From positions 434,001 to 498,000 of the forward strand of contig JAJFVF010000002.1 in assembly GCA_021371935.1 (NCBI GenBank): a stretch of DNA of 64,000 nt. Direction: 5' to 3'. The translations under genes were made by a program, and so were the position numbers. The notes under the pieces are model-generated. The model was not told the DNA's origin. It did not search any database and was given only the letters and a program-made list of their open reading frames with translations. The stretch's first letter is position 1, and every line of letters begins with the position of its first letter. This document shows, in pieces, positions 52,541-61,092 of the stretch. This DNA is from a bacterium (GTDB taxonomy: Bacteria > Armatimonadota > UBA5829).

Positions 52541-52572
52541 AATCGCCCCCGATCCGGCACACGGGGGCGATT
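52541..52572. terminator. GC-rich hairpin after the HNH gene
   Basis: AATCGCCCCCG (52541-52551) pairs with CGGGGGCGATT (52562-52572) over 11 bp, loop of 10. It is followed by ATTACTATG without a T run. It may be a terminator or a boundary of the packaging region. Confidence 0.6.
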
Positions 52573-52578
52573 ATTACT

Positions 52579-52740
52579 ATGACGACTATGACTACGACAA
52601 CAGGCAAAATACGCTTAACCTCCCTCAGAGTGCTCGATCCAGAGCGTGCAAAACTGATTGACATACACGAGGCTTTATGGGCGGATCGGCGGCGCAGGGG
52701 CAAAGCGCGTGCGGGGAAGTATGCTCGGGTGGCGAGGTAG
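52579..52740 (+). CDS. Small basic phage protein
   Basis: A 53-residue ORF begins at ATG 52579 and ends TAG 52740. It starts with Thr-rich MTTMTTTTGKIRL, then LRVLDPERAKLIDIHEALWADRRRRGKARAGKY, basic overall. The terminase small subunit starts eight bases later. No ribosome site seen; function unknown. Confidence 0.45.
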   Translation: MTTMTTTTGKIRLTSLRVLDPERAKLIDIHEALWADRRRRGKARAGKYARVAR

Positions 52741-52748
52741 ATATTGAT

Positions 52749-53180
52749 GTGGCTGCAAAATCCAACAAGGCGACAATGCAAGAGCGGATTGACCACATCT
52801 ATGAGATGCTGGTTGACGGCTATTCCACGCGTGAAATAGTTCGGTATAGTTCGGAAAATTGGAATTTATCCAGGCGACAGACTGAAAAGTTAATAGCTCG
52901 TGCCAACTCGCTCCTTGAGGCCGAATCGAAGCAGCTAAAGCCAATACATTTGAGCAAGGGTATCCGCAGACTGGAGAAACAGTATCATAAAGCAGATGGC
53001 GCTGATGAGATACGTAACGCAATCGCCGCGCAGGCCGAACTCAACAAACTGCTGAAGCTCTATGAATCGCCAAGTGAGCCTGAAGATGAATCCGGCGTAG
53101 ATAATATAATCGAATCCATCGATTCCCGTATTGAGGATATATGGACTGGTGATGAGGCTGAGCAATGCGAAGAGGAGTGA
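52749..53180 (+). CDS. terS: Terminase small subunit (probable)
   Basis: The 143-residue protein has an N-terminal HTH-like part (YEMLVDGYSTREIVRYSSENWNLSRRQTEKLIARA), then an oligomerisation helix and acidic C-terminus, matching phage small terminase subunits, which recognise the packaging site. GTG 52749 with GAGGTAG upstream is preferred; ATG 52677 would overlap the basic ORF. It overlaps the large subunit gene by 16 bases. Confidence 0.75.
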   Translation: MAAKSNKATMQERIDHIYEMLVDGYSTREIVRYSSENWNLSRRQTEKLIARANSLLEAESKQLKPIHLSKGIRRLEKQYHKADGADEIRNAIAAQAELNKLLKLYESPSEPEDESGVDNIIESIDSRIEDIWTGDEAEQCEEE

Positions 53181-54478
53181 CCGCATTCAAGTTTCAGCCT
53201 ATGAGCCGGAAGCAAAAAAAAGTGCTCAGTTGGTGGCGTTCAGGCAGTCCGTATGCCGGTTACGACGGTATCATTGCCGACGGCTCGATCCGCTCTGGGA
53301 AGACAATTGTCTTTATTCTAAGTTTTATTCTCTGGTCTACTCATGAGTTTGCCAGCGGCGGATATAACTTTATTATCTCAGGCCGCACGATTGGCGCGCT
53401 GAAACGCAATGTTGTCAGTCCGATGTTGCGGATACTCAAAGCACTGCGCATAGCATACGAGTATAACCGGTCTGAAAATTATCTCATCTTTGGAAATAAT
53501 ACATACTACCTGTTCGGTGCTGATAACGAAGCATCGCAAGATGTAGTGCAAGGTCTAACGGCTGCAGGTTGGCTTGCAGATGAAATTGCTCTCCATCACC
53601 CCGAATTTATTACTCAAGCACTTGGGCGACTGTTGAGCATTCCGAATTCACTATTTTGGTGGAACTGCAATCCAGAGAGTCCATATCACATTGTCAATAC
53701 CGAGTATATTCTCAAGGCTTGTGAAAAGTACATACTGCATCTGCATTTTACACTGGATGACAATCTGACGCTTTCACAAAAGGCAAAAGAACGCGCAAAG
53801 CGTATGTTTTTCGGTGTATTTTACAAGCGATACATTCTCGGCCTATGGGTCGCCGCCGAGGGCGCGATCTACGATATGTTCGATGAGGCAGTGCATGTCG
53901 TAGATAAGCTGCCTGAAATGGTGCGCTATTGGGTTACCTGCGATTACGGCACCACGAACCCGACTGTGTTCCTGCTTATTGGACAGGGCACGGATAATCG
54001 GTTCTATGTTGTTGATGAATGGCGCTGGGATTCGGTCAAAGAGCACCGGCAGATGACCGATGGACAATATTCTGATGCTCTGCACAAGTTCATAATTTCG
54101 CATAGCGCGCTCGCGAAGTTGCAGTGGATATTCATCGATCCATCGGCTGCCTCGTTCCGGCTGCAGGTCTATAACGATCACAAAGACCTGCGTGCCCGCC
54201 TTATACCGGCAAATAATAGTGTTCTGGACGGTATCCGCAGAGTAAGCACATTGCTCTCGACGCCGTTATTGTTTATGCATCGACGGTGCAAAGGGCTTGA
54301 TGAAGAGCTGAGTGGTTATGTTTGGGACCCCAAAGCACAGGAACGCGGTGAGGATGCACCGGTCAAGCAAAACGACCACGCTCCCGATGCCTTGCGATAT
54401 TGGGCTAACGGCACACGCAATGTGTGGGAGCCGATTCTGAAGAAAATCGCATTACAGACTACTAAGAAAGCAGCGTAG
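53165..54478 (+). CDS. terL: Terminase large subunit, PBSX-type
   Basis: The 437-residue protein has Walker A GSIRSGKTIV, the Walker B-like GWLADEIALHHPEF and NCNPESPYHIVN of the PBSX family, with the nuclease domain after it (TCDYGTTNPTVFLLIG, IFIDPSAASF, NDHAPDALRYWANG). It packages DNA into the procapsid using ATP and cuts it. Length is typical. It is coupled to the small subunit. Confidence 0.94.
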   Translation: MRRGVTAFKFQPMSRKQKKVLSWWRSGSPYAGYDGIIADGSIRSGKTIVFILSFILWSTHEFASGGYNFIISGRTIGALKRNVVSPMLRILKALRIAYEYNRSENYLIFGNNTYYLFGADNEASQDVVQGLTAAGWLADEIALHHPEFITQALGRLLSIPNSLFWWNCNPESPYHIVNTEYILKACEKYILHLHFTLDDNLTLSQKAKERAKRMFFGVFYKRYILGLWVAAEGAIYDMFDEAVHVVDKLPEMVRYWVTCDYGTTNPTVFLLIGQGTDNRFYVVDEWRWDSVKEHRQMTDGQYSDALHKFIISHSALAKLQWIFIDPSAASFRLQVYNDHKDLRARLIPANNSVLDGIRRVSTLLSTPLLFMHRRCKGLDEELSGYVWDPKAQERGEDAPVKQNDHAPDALRYWANGTRNVWEPILKKIALQTTKKAA

Positions 54479-54479
54479 A

Positions 54480-55967
54480 ATGACACTTATAAACTCAAGG
54501 CCATGGCCTCCGACCGGTTGGACGGAGGTCTTTGATTTATATAAAGAGCATGCCGCGTGGTTTTCCGGCGATCCCATTACGCTCAGCAGTGTTTATGCCG
54601 GTCGTTTGGCACATAGCAAGTTTTGGTCTAAACAGCTCATAGCCGAGCGCAGAGTGATGCTGCATGTCCCTGTGGCAGGCGACATCAGTGCAACCAGCGC
54701 ATCGATGCTGTTTTCCGAGCATCCGGTTGTCAAAATTCCCGGTGCGGATGCGTCCGGTTCACCTGAAGAGAAAACTCAACAGCACCTCAACGAGCTTATC
54801 GAGGCAACATCGTTCTTTAATTTGCTCAGCGAGGCGGCCGAGAGCGCTTCTGCTCTGGGCGGGGTGTTTATCAAGGTCAATTGGGACAAAAAACGATCAT
54901 CGTATCCGATCCCCTCGATTGTTCAGGCTGATTGTGCAATCCCGCATTTTTGGTTCGGCATACTGACAAGCGTGGATTTGTATAGAGTCATAGAAACCGA
55001 TGATGATGACGTAACCTGGTGGCACTGTGAAGAGCATACTGCCGGTAAAATCATCAATCACCTATTCCGTGGGACTGAACACGACCACGGTTCTGAGGTC
55101 GATCTTTCTAGTCGGCCTGAAACGGCCGATCTGCCCGCCGAGATAGACACAGGCTTACCCGGACTCGCCTGTAGATACATACCAAATATGCGGCCAAACC
55201 GTCGTTTCAGAAACCGCTCGATAGGTCAAAGCGATTACTCCGGCATTGAAGGGGTCATGGATTCCATTGACGAGGTATGGACATCCTGGATGCGCGACAT
55301 CCGCCTTGGGGTCGGTAGACTCGTCGGCTCACAATCTATGTTTGAGAAAGACTCGGAAACTGGCGAATACTCGTTTGACCTCGACCGCGAAGCATATATC
55401 GCCTTGAATGCACCGCTTGGGGAAGGTAATCTCAAAGACCAGATTGACCAGGTGCAATTCGACATACGTGCGGAAGCGCATAAAGCGACTATAGATTCAT
55501 TGTTGAGGCAGGCATATACGCTTGCGGGTTACTCACCGCAAACGTTCGGGCTGGATATTCAGGGTCAGGCGGAATCAGGTACCGCACTCAAGACTCGTGA
55601 GCGCCGGACGTTTATCACAACAGCAAAAAAAGCCGGATATTGGGCACCTGCGATTGCAGATATCCTGGAGATAATGCTGCAGATCGATAAACGGCACCTT
55701 GACGGTAAGGTCGAGCCACTACGCCCGAATGTGGAGATGCAGGACAGTGTGCAGTCATCTGTGGCGGATATTGCGTCATCACTCGACCTGGTGAACAGGG
55801 CGGCTGCAGTTAGTCTCATCACGAAGATTCGGATGTTGCACCCGGACTGGGGACCCGAACAGGTAGAAGCTGAAAAGCAGGCAATCCTCGACGAGCAAGG
55901 CGCGAACGTGCCGGACCCGACAACACTCGGACGCGGTGATAGTGAGAACGATGAAGAGGCCGAATAA
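54480..55967 (+). CDS. Portal protein
   Basis: The 495-residue protein has a portal-type layout (MTLINSRPWPPTGWTEVFDLYKEHAAWFSGD; MLHVPVAGDISATSASMLF; GQAESGTALKTRERRTFITTAKKAGYWAPAIADILEIM), with a long helix near the C-terminus. The portal ring is the DNA gate of the head. Position directly after terL supports the call. It overlaps the MuF-type gene by one base (TAATG). Confidence 0.87.
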   Translation: MTLINSRPWPPTGWTEVFDLYKEHAAWFSGDPITLSSVYAGRLAHSKFWSKQLIAERRVMLHVPVAGDISATSASMLFSEHPVVKIPGADASGSPEEKTQQHLNELIEATSFFNLLSEAAESASALGGVFIKVNWDKKRSSYPIPSIVQADCAIPHFWFGILTSVDLYRVIETDDDDVTWWHCEEHTAGKIINHLFRGTEHDHGSEVDLSSRPETADLPAEIDTGLPGLACRYIPNMRPNRRFRNRSIGQSDYSGIEGVMDSIDEVWTSWMRDIRLGVGRLVGSQSMFEKDSETGEYSFDLDREAYIALNAPLGEGNLKDQIDQVQFDIRAEAHKATIDSLLRQAYTLAGYSPQTFGLDIQGQAESGTALKTRERRTFITTAKKAGYWAPAIADILEIMLQIDKRHLDGKVEPLRPNVEMQDSVQSSVADIASSLDLVNRAAAVSLITKIRMLHPDWGPEQVEAEKQAILDEQGANVPDPTTLGRGDSENDEEAE

Positions 55968-57457
55968 TGGCCTGGGAACGTGTATACGACTACGTTGACG
56001 CCTATGCTGATGAGATTGGGCGGATATACGCCGAATCCGAGCGCATTATGCTCGAAAAGGTCGCTAAGCGGCTGGCACGCGGGATAGATGAGCCGGGCTG
56101 GGCAGAAAAGAAACTGGCCGAGGTCCGAGCGCTCAAAAAGGATATCAGCGGCGAAATAACCGATCTGGGTGAGAACAGCCAGGATATCGAGGATGCAATC
56201 AACCAGGCTTACGATGCCGGTGCGCAAGAGGCCGTTGACGAGCTGAAGCGGGCAAAGCTCAAAGATATGAGTGCATCTGCATTCACCCGCGGGAATGCTC
56301 TCAAGGCACTCGTCAAAGAGACTGTTGGCGCAGTCGGTTCTACTCACCTGCGGATGTTGAGAGTCACACAGGATGTTTACCGAAACGCCGTAGCTGCCGG
56401 AGCTGCTCAGGTCGTGAACGGCACGCAGACGGTCAGGGAGGCCATCCAGGGTGTCCTTAATCAGTTTGCCGAGCACGGTATCAGTGGATACAAAGATTCA
56501 GCCGGGCGATGGTGGAACGCGCAGTCGTATGCTGAAATGGCGGTCAGGACTGCAGCGGGAAATGCAGCCGATCAGGGACATATCGACAAGCTGCAGGCGA
56601 ACGATCAGGACCTGGGGATTATCTCCAGTCACGGTAATTGTTGCCCGTTGTGCGCACCGTGGGAAGGGCGCGTCGTATCATTCTCTGGCGAATCGAAGAA
56701 ATACCCGTCATTACAAACGGCCATTGATGCCGGATTCAAACATCCAAACTGCCGTCACACCATCGGCTTGTATATCGAGGATGTGACCAGGCCGCATGAT
56801 GTGCCGTATGACCCGGAAGCATACAAAGCTCGTCAGCAGCAAAGAGCAAACGAGCAACATATTCGGCGCTGGAAACGGCGCGAGGCAGTGGCGATCACAC
56901 CGGAAGAGCAGAAGAAAGCCCACGCCAAAGTCCGACAGTGGCAGGCCACGCAGCGCGAGCATATCAAGCAGGCCAACCTTGCCGGAGAGAAGAGGCACGG
57001 CGAGGGTTGGATAACGCTGAAGAGGGATTATTCACGTGAACAGGGACTTGCTGTTAAGCCAAAAGCAACCGGACTTGTTAATGAGTCAAAAAGTGGTATA
57101 ATGCCGTTGACAGTGGACCCAGCTTATTATGGGAAATTGTCCAGCAGAGAGGTAAGAGACTGGTATGTAAGCAGTCTCAAGAGTGTAGTGCCCAAGATCG
57201 ATCCGGCATTGCCGATCAAGGATCGTGCAAGAACTGCTTTTGATGCGAGGAATGAGATTCGTGCGGAGGCAAGGAAGCTGATGTCAAACCCGCATGATCT
57301 CGAAGAGATTCTTTCGACGCACCATGACTTGACGTGGGAAGAGATGATCGATCATAAACGGCGTAAAGGTCTCACCGGAGACGATATCTACAAAGATATC
57401 TTCAAAACTGCAACTAAAACAAACTCGGGTGTCGACAAGAAATTTGGTGCAGAATGA
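55967..57457 (+). CDS. MuF/Mcp2-type minor head protein with probable toxin C-terminus
   Basis: The 496-residue protein has a helical N-terminal half, then the Mcp2/MuF zinc region near residues 221-262: SHGNCCPLCAPWEGR and KHPNCRHTIGLY. A Lys/Arg/Gln-rich linker follows. Residues ~379-496 form a separate module: SREVRDWYVSSLKSV, then ARTAFDARNEIRAEARKLM, RRKGLTGDDIYKDI and TKTNSGVDKKFG at the end. This resembles C-terminal toxin domains on polymorphic toxins; MuF-linked toxins are known. The stop overlaps the next gene by four bases (ATGA). Confidence 0.8.
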   Translation: MAWERVYDYVDAYADEIGRIYAESERIMLEKVAKRLARGIDEPGWAEKKLAEVRALKKDISGEITDLGENSQDIEDAINQAYDAGAQEAVDELKRAKLKDMSASAFTRGNALKALVKETVGAVGSTHLRMLRVTQDVYRNAVAAGAAQVVNGTQTVREAIQGVLNQFAEHGISGYKDSAGRWWNAQSYAEMAVRTAAGNAADQGHIDKLQANDQDLGIISSHGNCCPLCAPWEGRVVSFSGESKKYPSLQTAIDAGFKHPNCRHTIGLYIEDVTRPHDVPYDPEAYKARQQQRANEQHIRRWKRREAVAITPEEQKKAHAKVRQWQATQREHIKQANLAGEKRHGEGWITLKRDYSREQGLAVKPKATGLVNESKSGIMPLTVDPAYYGKLSSREVRDWYVSSLKSVVPKIDPALPIKDRARTAFDARNEIRAEARKLMSNPHDLEEILSTHHDLTWEEMIDHKRRKGLTGDDIYKDIFKTATKTNSGVDKKFGAE

Positions 57458-57756
57458 GCAACATAACCACAAGATCATATGTGCAAGACAACTCAAGGCT
57501 CGTATTGGTAGATATCGATACTGTTGAGTCCGTCGATGCACTGGTCAACTATTGGCGGACTGAATGCGGTGTCATCATAACCGATGAAGTCATCGGACCC
57601 GAGGGCACTGTTGTTATTCGTCTTGCAGTCGACGGCATACCGTTTGTCCTGACTTCTGACGATATGGGAATCACGGAAGTGCACACAGATATCGATGGCA
57701 AGTTCGATCAACTTCGTGAGTTTGTGAAAAATACCGTTGAGCAGAAAGCTGCTTAA
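57454..57756 (+). CDS. Candidate immunity protein for the MuF-linked toxin
   Basis: This 100-residue protein (MSNITTRSYVQDNSRLVLVD ...) is acidic with an alpha/beta pattern (VDALVNYWRTECGVIITDEV, IPFVLTSDDMGITEV). No family is recognised. It overlaps the toxin-bearing MuF gene by four bases and is the last gene before a terminator, which is the typical immunity position. An alternative is a structural head protein, but it has no match to those I know. Confidence 0.55.
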   Translation: MSNITTRSYVQDNSRLVLVDIDTVESVDALVNYWRTECGVIITDEVIGPEGTVVIRLAVDGIPFVLTSDDMGITEVHTDIDGKFDQLREFVKNTVEQKAA

Positions 57757-57771
57757 AGAATAGTGCTGTTT

Positions 57772-57874
57772 GAGGATTAGTGCGATGTGGCAGGACACAT
57801 AAGACACAAGGTTATTCCGATTATATAGCTTCGGTGGAAACAGATTTCAGGTGCTAACTCCTGTGCTAATCCTC
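57772..57874. other. Region bounded by a 9-bp inverted repeat
   Basis: GAGGATTAG (57772-57780) and CTAATCCTC (57866-57874) bracket about 85 bases that contain a further small hairpin (CAGG/CCTG near 57848-57863). It lies between the candidate immunity gene and the terminator. No reading frame of note; it could be a structured leader or trailer. Confidence 0.4.
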
Positions 57875-57894
57875 TTAAATACGATTTTTTATAG

Positions 57895-57924
57895 AGCCTC
57901 CCGGCTTTGTCGGGGGGCTTTTTC
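57895..57924 (+). terminator. Rho-independent terminator in the head module
   Basis: A 9-bp GC-rich stem (AGCCTCCCG with CGGGGGGCTT allowing one G-T pair) is followed directly by TTTTT. It ends the portal-MuF-immunity unit. The metallopeptidase gene begins at 57946. Confidence 0.85.
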
Positions 57925-57945
57925 ATTCAACCATCGGAGATTACA

Positions 57946-58371
57946 TTGACGACTGACTATAATCCGCTCTGCTCTTACATACGCGAGGTGGCCGATAAGC
58001 TGAGGCTGCGTGATTGGGAGTTTGTGTTGAAAGACGAGCCGCCTGAAGACGAGGATGTAAGTGCTGAGATAGTTCCTATTGAGGGTAGGAAACGCGCCTC
58101 AATATATTTATGCACAGGCTTTCGCGAGTTATCTCCAGAGGAACAGCGTCACACGATAGTTCACGAACTGCTTCATTGTCATCTGGAATCGGCTACCGAC
58201 ATAATCCGGCTCGATCTTTGGGAGCATAGAGTTCTCAGTCAAAATGCTTACGATATTCTGATTGGCGGCTTCAGACGGCAGATCGAGTATGCCGTCGATG
58301 CAATTGCCGACGCTATCGCACACAATTTCCCGCTCATCGAGTGGGATGCCAATACGCCTACGCGGGGCTGA
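57946..58371 (+). CDS. Zinc metallopeptidase, HELLH type
   Basis: Starting at TTG 57946 (GGAG six bases upstream) the protein has 141 residues. HTIVHELLHCHLE contains the HExxH zinc site. An acidic part (DEPPEDEDVSAEIV) precedes it; helices follow. The frame-opening GTG at 57907 lies inside the terminator, so it is rejected. Its place between MuF-type and scaffold genes suggests a head-assembly protease, or defence/anti-defence; neither is shown. Confidence 0.72.
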   Translation: MTTDYNPLCSYIREVADKLRLRDWEFVLKDEPPEDEDVSAEIVPIEGRKRASIYLCTGFRELSPEEQRHTIVHELLHCHLESATDIIRLDLWEHRVLSQNAYDILIGGFRRQIEYAVDAIADAIAHNFPLIEWDANTPTRG

Positions 58372-58406
58372 TCGCGGATAAGCCGACGGGCTAATACGGA
58401 GGAACC

Positions 58407-59087
58407 ATGTATACACTTTTTCGATTCTTGCGAATTCCCTTATTCTTCTTAGATGCCGATGACGGAGCAGGTTCCGGCGGCGGCAATGATGACAAGGGTG
58501 CTGGAGACGGCGACCAGGATAAAAATGCTGGCGATGGTAACGGCGGAAATGCCGGAAAGACGTTTACACAGACCGAAGTTGACGATATTGTCAAAAAGCG
58601 CCTGGGGCGTGAGCGCAAAAGCTGGGAAAGTGCTCAGGAAGAAGAGCGCAATAAAGCCCAGATGACCGAGGCCGAGAAGGCCAAGGCCGAAAAAGAAGCG
58701 GCCGAAAAGAAAGCAAAAGATACCAGCACTGCGGCCAATACCCGCGTTATTCGAGCGGAAGCAAAAGTGCAGGCTCTGGCGGCAGGTATCAAGGCAGACC
58801 GGCTCAATTATGCGCTGCGGATGCTCGACTTGTCCGACATCGATGTCGATGACAATGGCGAACCCGATACTGGTGCAATCAAAACAGCAGTCGAAGCTCT
58901 GCTCAAGGATGTGCCGGAGTTGAAGGCTACTGCACCTGACGGCAATGACAAAGGCGGCTCTGATGGATTTCATGGCAATGACGGCAAGCCGCTGACTGAT
59001 GAGATCATAGCCGACATGTCACCTGCCGAAATGGCTAGGCGGATGCCTGAGATCGAGAAATACTATGCCGCGAAACGTAAAAAATAA
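58407..59087 (+). CDS. Capsid scaffold protein, DUF4355-like
   Basis: The 226-residue protein has a Gly/Asp-rich N-terminal part, a charged helix (FTQTEVDDIVKKRLGRERKSWE ... AEKAKAEKEAAEKKAKD), then an ARVIRAEAK-like middle and a C-terminal SPAEMARRMPEIEKYYAAKRKK. This matches phage scaffold proteins of the DUF4355 kind. It sits immediately before the coat gene. GGAGG precedes the ATG. Confidence 0.82.
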   Translation: MYTLFRFLRIPLFFLDADDGAGSGGGNDDKGAGDGDQDKNAGDGNGGNAGKTFTQTEVDDIVKKRLGRERKSWESAQEEERNKAQMTEAEKAKAEKEAAEKKAKDTSTAANTRVIRAEAKVQALAAGIKADRLNYALRMLDLSDIDVDDNGEPDTGAIKTAVEALLKDVPELKATAPDGNDKGGSDGFHGNDGKPLTDEIIADMSPAEMARRMPEIEKYYAAKRKK

Positions 59088-59106
59088 AACTGCGAGGTAA
59101 ACGCAT

Positions 59107-59931
59107 ATGTCTGTCAACAATTTTATTCCCGAACTGTGGTCTGATCGGATATTCCGCAAACTGCAGAAGACTCTCGTTTATGGTTCTCTGGTTAACAGAG
59201 ATTATGAGGGTGAGATTGCCCAGAAGGGCGATACGGTTAAGATCGGCTCTGTAGGACCAGTATCTGTTGAGGACTATACCCCGAATGTTACAAATATCGT
59301 TGCCGAAGAACTTGAAGACTCCCAGATGAATCTGGAGATCACTCAGAGCAAATACTTTGCGTTCAAGGTTGACGATGTAGATGCTCGCCAAGCCAGTGGT
59401 AATCTGATGGCCGAAGGCATGGACAAGGCCGCGTTTAGCATGCGCGATAAGGCTGATCAATACATAGCATCGTTTTACGCCGATGCTAGTTCGATCACTG
59501 AGTCTACAGCTATCACCAGCAAGAATGTCTATGCCGCACTGCTCTCATTAGGAGAAGCCCTGGATGATCTCAATGTGCCTGCAGAAGGTCGTTGGTGCGT
59601 CATTCCCTCCTGGTTCAAGACAAAGCTTGTCTTGGCAAAGTATGTTGTCGAGAACACTTCCAACGATGCGTTCGACAATGGCAGAATCGCTCGTTGCGCC
59701 GGTTTTGACCTGCGTCAGTCCAATAATGTGCCAAACGACGGCACAAACTACAAGATCATGGCCGGAACTGATCGGGCTATCACCTATGCCGAGCAGATCA
59801 ATAAGGTCGAAGCATACAGACCGGAGTCTTCGTTCAGTGATGCTGTTAAGGGACTTCATGTTTATGGCGCTAAGGTCATCGATCCAGACTGCATGGCCGT
59901 TCTTGACGCAACCATCGGCGCGGAGTCGTAA
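59107..59931 (+). CDS. Major capsid protein
   Basis: The 274-residue protein (MSVNNFIPELWSDRIFRKLQ ...) has the pattern of P22-type coat proteins in siphoviruses: KGDTVKIGSVGPVSVEDY, FKVDDVDARQ, and a C-terminal ITYAEQINKVEAYRPESSF. It follows the scaffold gene and is followed by a terminator, in line with high expression. Confidence 0.88.
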   Translation: MSVNNFIPELWSDRIFRKLQKTLVYGSLVNRDYEGEIAQKGDTVKIGSVGPVSVEDYTPNVTNIVAEELEDSQMNLEITQSKYFAFKVDDVDARQASGNLMAEGMDKAAFSMRDKADQYIASFYADASSITESTAITSKNVYAALLSLGEALDDLNVPAEGRWCVIPSWFKTKLVLAKYVVENTSNDAFDNGRIARCAGFDLRQSNNVPNDGTNYKIMAGTDRAITYAEQINKVEAYRPESSFSDAVKGLHVYGAKVIDPDCMAVLDATIGAES

Positions 59932-59962
59932 GGCTCACACCTTCAACTTCAGCAACTTCTAG

Positions 59963-59990
59963 AGGCGTGGTTGTAATGACCACGCCTTTT
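59963..59990 (+). terminator. Rho-independent terminator after the capsid gene
   Basis: AGGCGTGG (59963-59970) and CCACGCCT (59980-59987) form a perfect 8-bp stem with 9-base loop, followed by TTT. It ends the scaffold-capsid transcript or partly reads through. Confidence 0.88.
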
Positions 59991-60012
59991 GTTATTACGA
60001 AAGGAAAATGTT

Positions 60013-60366
60013 ATGGCTGATCAGGCAATTTCTCCCGTGGAACTCGGGATAAACACAGCAAGTGACGCTGTCACTGCAACCTTACTTGCTGCGGCAAATG
60101 ACGGAGTCATCACTCCGGTATCCGACAAAATGATAATCGAGCTTACCGATACCAGTGAGGCTGGCGCGACCGTGCTCATCAAGGCCGGTGGCGATGATTC
60201 ACCTTTGGGCGGTCAGGGCGATATCACGGTTACTCTCGGCGCGAGCGAGACCAAAGCAATATATGTTGAGTCGGCTCGCGTGAAAGCGCTCTCTGGCACC
60301 GACAAGGGTAAGATCAGACTCGACGCGAGCGCGGCTGTATCTGCCAAGGTCTTTCAGTTGCCGTAA
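60013..60366 (+). CDS. Head decoration-like protein
   Basis: With ATG 60013 (AAAGGA upstream) the protein has 117 residues. It is beta-rich with Ala, Asp, Thr and Gly (VISPVSDKMIIELTDTSEAGATVLIKAGGDD). The position directly after the coat gene and the fold-like pattern fit a decoration or head-stabilising protein. No family recognised with certainty. Confidence 0.6.
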   Translation: MADQAISPVELGINTASDAVTATLLAAANDGVITPVSDKMIIELTDTSEAGATVLIKAGGDDSPLGGQGDITVTLGASETKAIYVESARVKALSGTDKGKIRLDASAAVSAKVFQLP

Positions 60367-60377
60367 GGAGGTGAGCT

Positions 60378-60644
60378 ATGTCGGAAATCAAATGGGTTAG
60401 GAAGGGCGGCGTGAATGCCGCCCAAGGCAATACTAAGTCGAAATCGAAGAAAACCACCGAGGCTGCTGCAGAAGTTAAGGGCGGCGCCACCGGCGATGAG
60501 AAGAAGTCGACCGATGCAACAACGACTACCCAAGAAGCACAGGTTACATCAGGAGCTGCAGAGGCCGAAAACGGGGGGGTAACCACTGCAACTGCTGAGA
60601 CAGATGGCGAAAGTTCGGAGACACAAGAGGTGACCGATGAGTAA
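60378..60644 (+). CDS. Low-complexity phage protein
   Basis: The 88-residue protein begins MSEIKWVRKGGVNAAQG and then is mainly Thr, Ala, Glu, Lys and Gly. It is likely disordered. It resembles short linker or tail-like head proteins. GGAGGTG precedes the ATG. The stop overlaps the next start by eight bases. Confidence 0.55.
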   Translation: MSEIKWVRKGGVNAAQGNTKSKSKKTTEAAAEVKGGATGDEKKSTDATTTTQEAQVTSGAAEAENGGVTTATAETDGESSETQEVTDE

Positions 60645-61083
60645 TAAAATTCCTATCGTAGATCACCCTGCAAATCTGGCTGATACCCTCGACGGTGATT
60701 CGCAGCAGATCAGAGGCAAATACAAAAACCTCGGACTCATCATCAATGGTGATGAGGATGGCAATGGCTATCAGATTGCTGCCGGGGCATACACAACCCC
60801 GGTCGTGGTTGATGACATCGGGTGGATGCGATTCTTTATCGTGTTCGGCAAAGCGAAGGATGTGGCGGGGACCGTGTATTTTCAGCGCATAAGTCCTGAA
60901 GGGGAAGTGTCGGTAAGCGAATATACACTGGGAACGGTCATGAATACAGCAGATGAGACGTGGCGCGACTTGGCATCTACCGGCCAGAATTATGCACCCT
61001 GGGGCGGGTCGGCACAGTTGAAGGTCAAAAATACTGGTTCATCACCCGGATGTTACTGGCTGTTGCTGCAATTGTGCGGATAG
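60637..61083 (+). CDS. Unknown structural protein
   Basis: The 148-residue protein is beta-rich (YTTPVVVDDIGWMRFFIVFGKA, VYFQRISPEGEVSVSEY) and carries many Gly, Thr and Ser residues, resembling phage head fibre or decoration proteins. No family. It lies between capsid and connector genes. Confidence 0.6.
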   Translation: MSNKIPIVDHPANLADTLDGDSQQIRGKYKNLGLIINGDEDGNGYQIAAGAYTTPVVVDDIGWMRFFIVFGKAKDVAGTVYFQRISPEGEVSVSEYTLGTVMNTADETWRDLASTGQNYAPWGGSAQLKVKNTGSSPGCYWLLLQLCG

Positions 61084-61092
61084 GAGGTTTTG

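Noticed and set aside
57907-57945. N-terminal extension of the metallopeptidase from GTG 57907
   Set aside because: This start lies within the terminator stem and T-run; TTG 57946 has a ribosome site.
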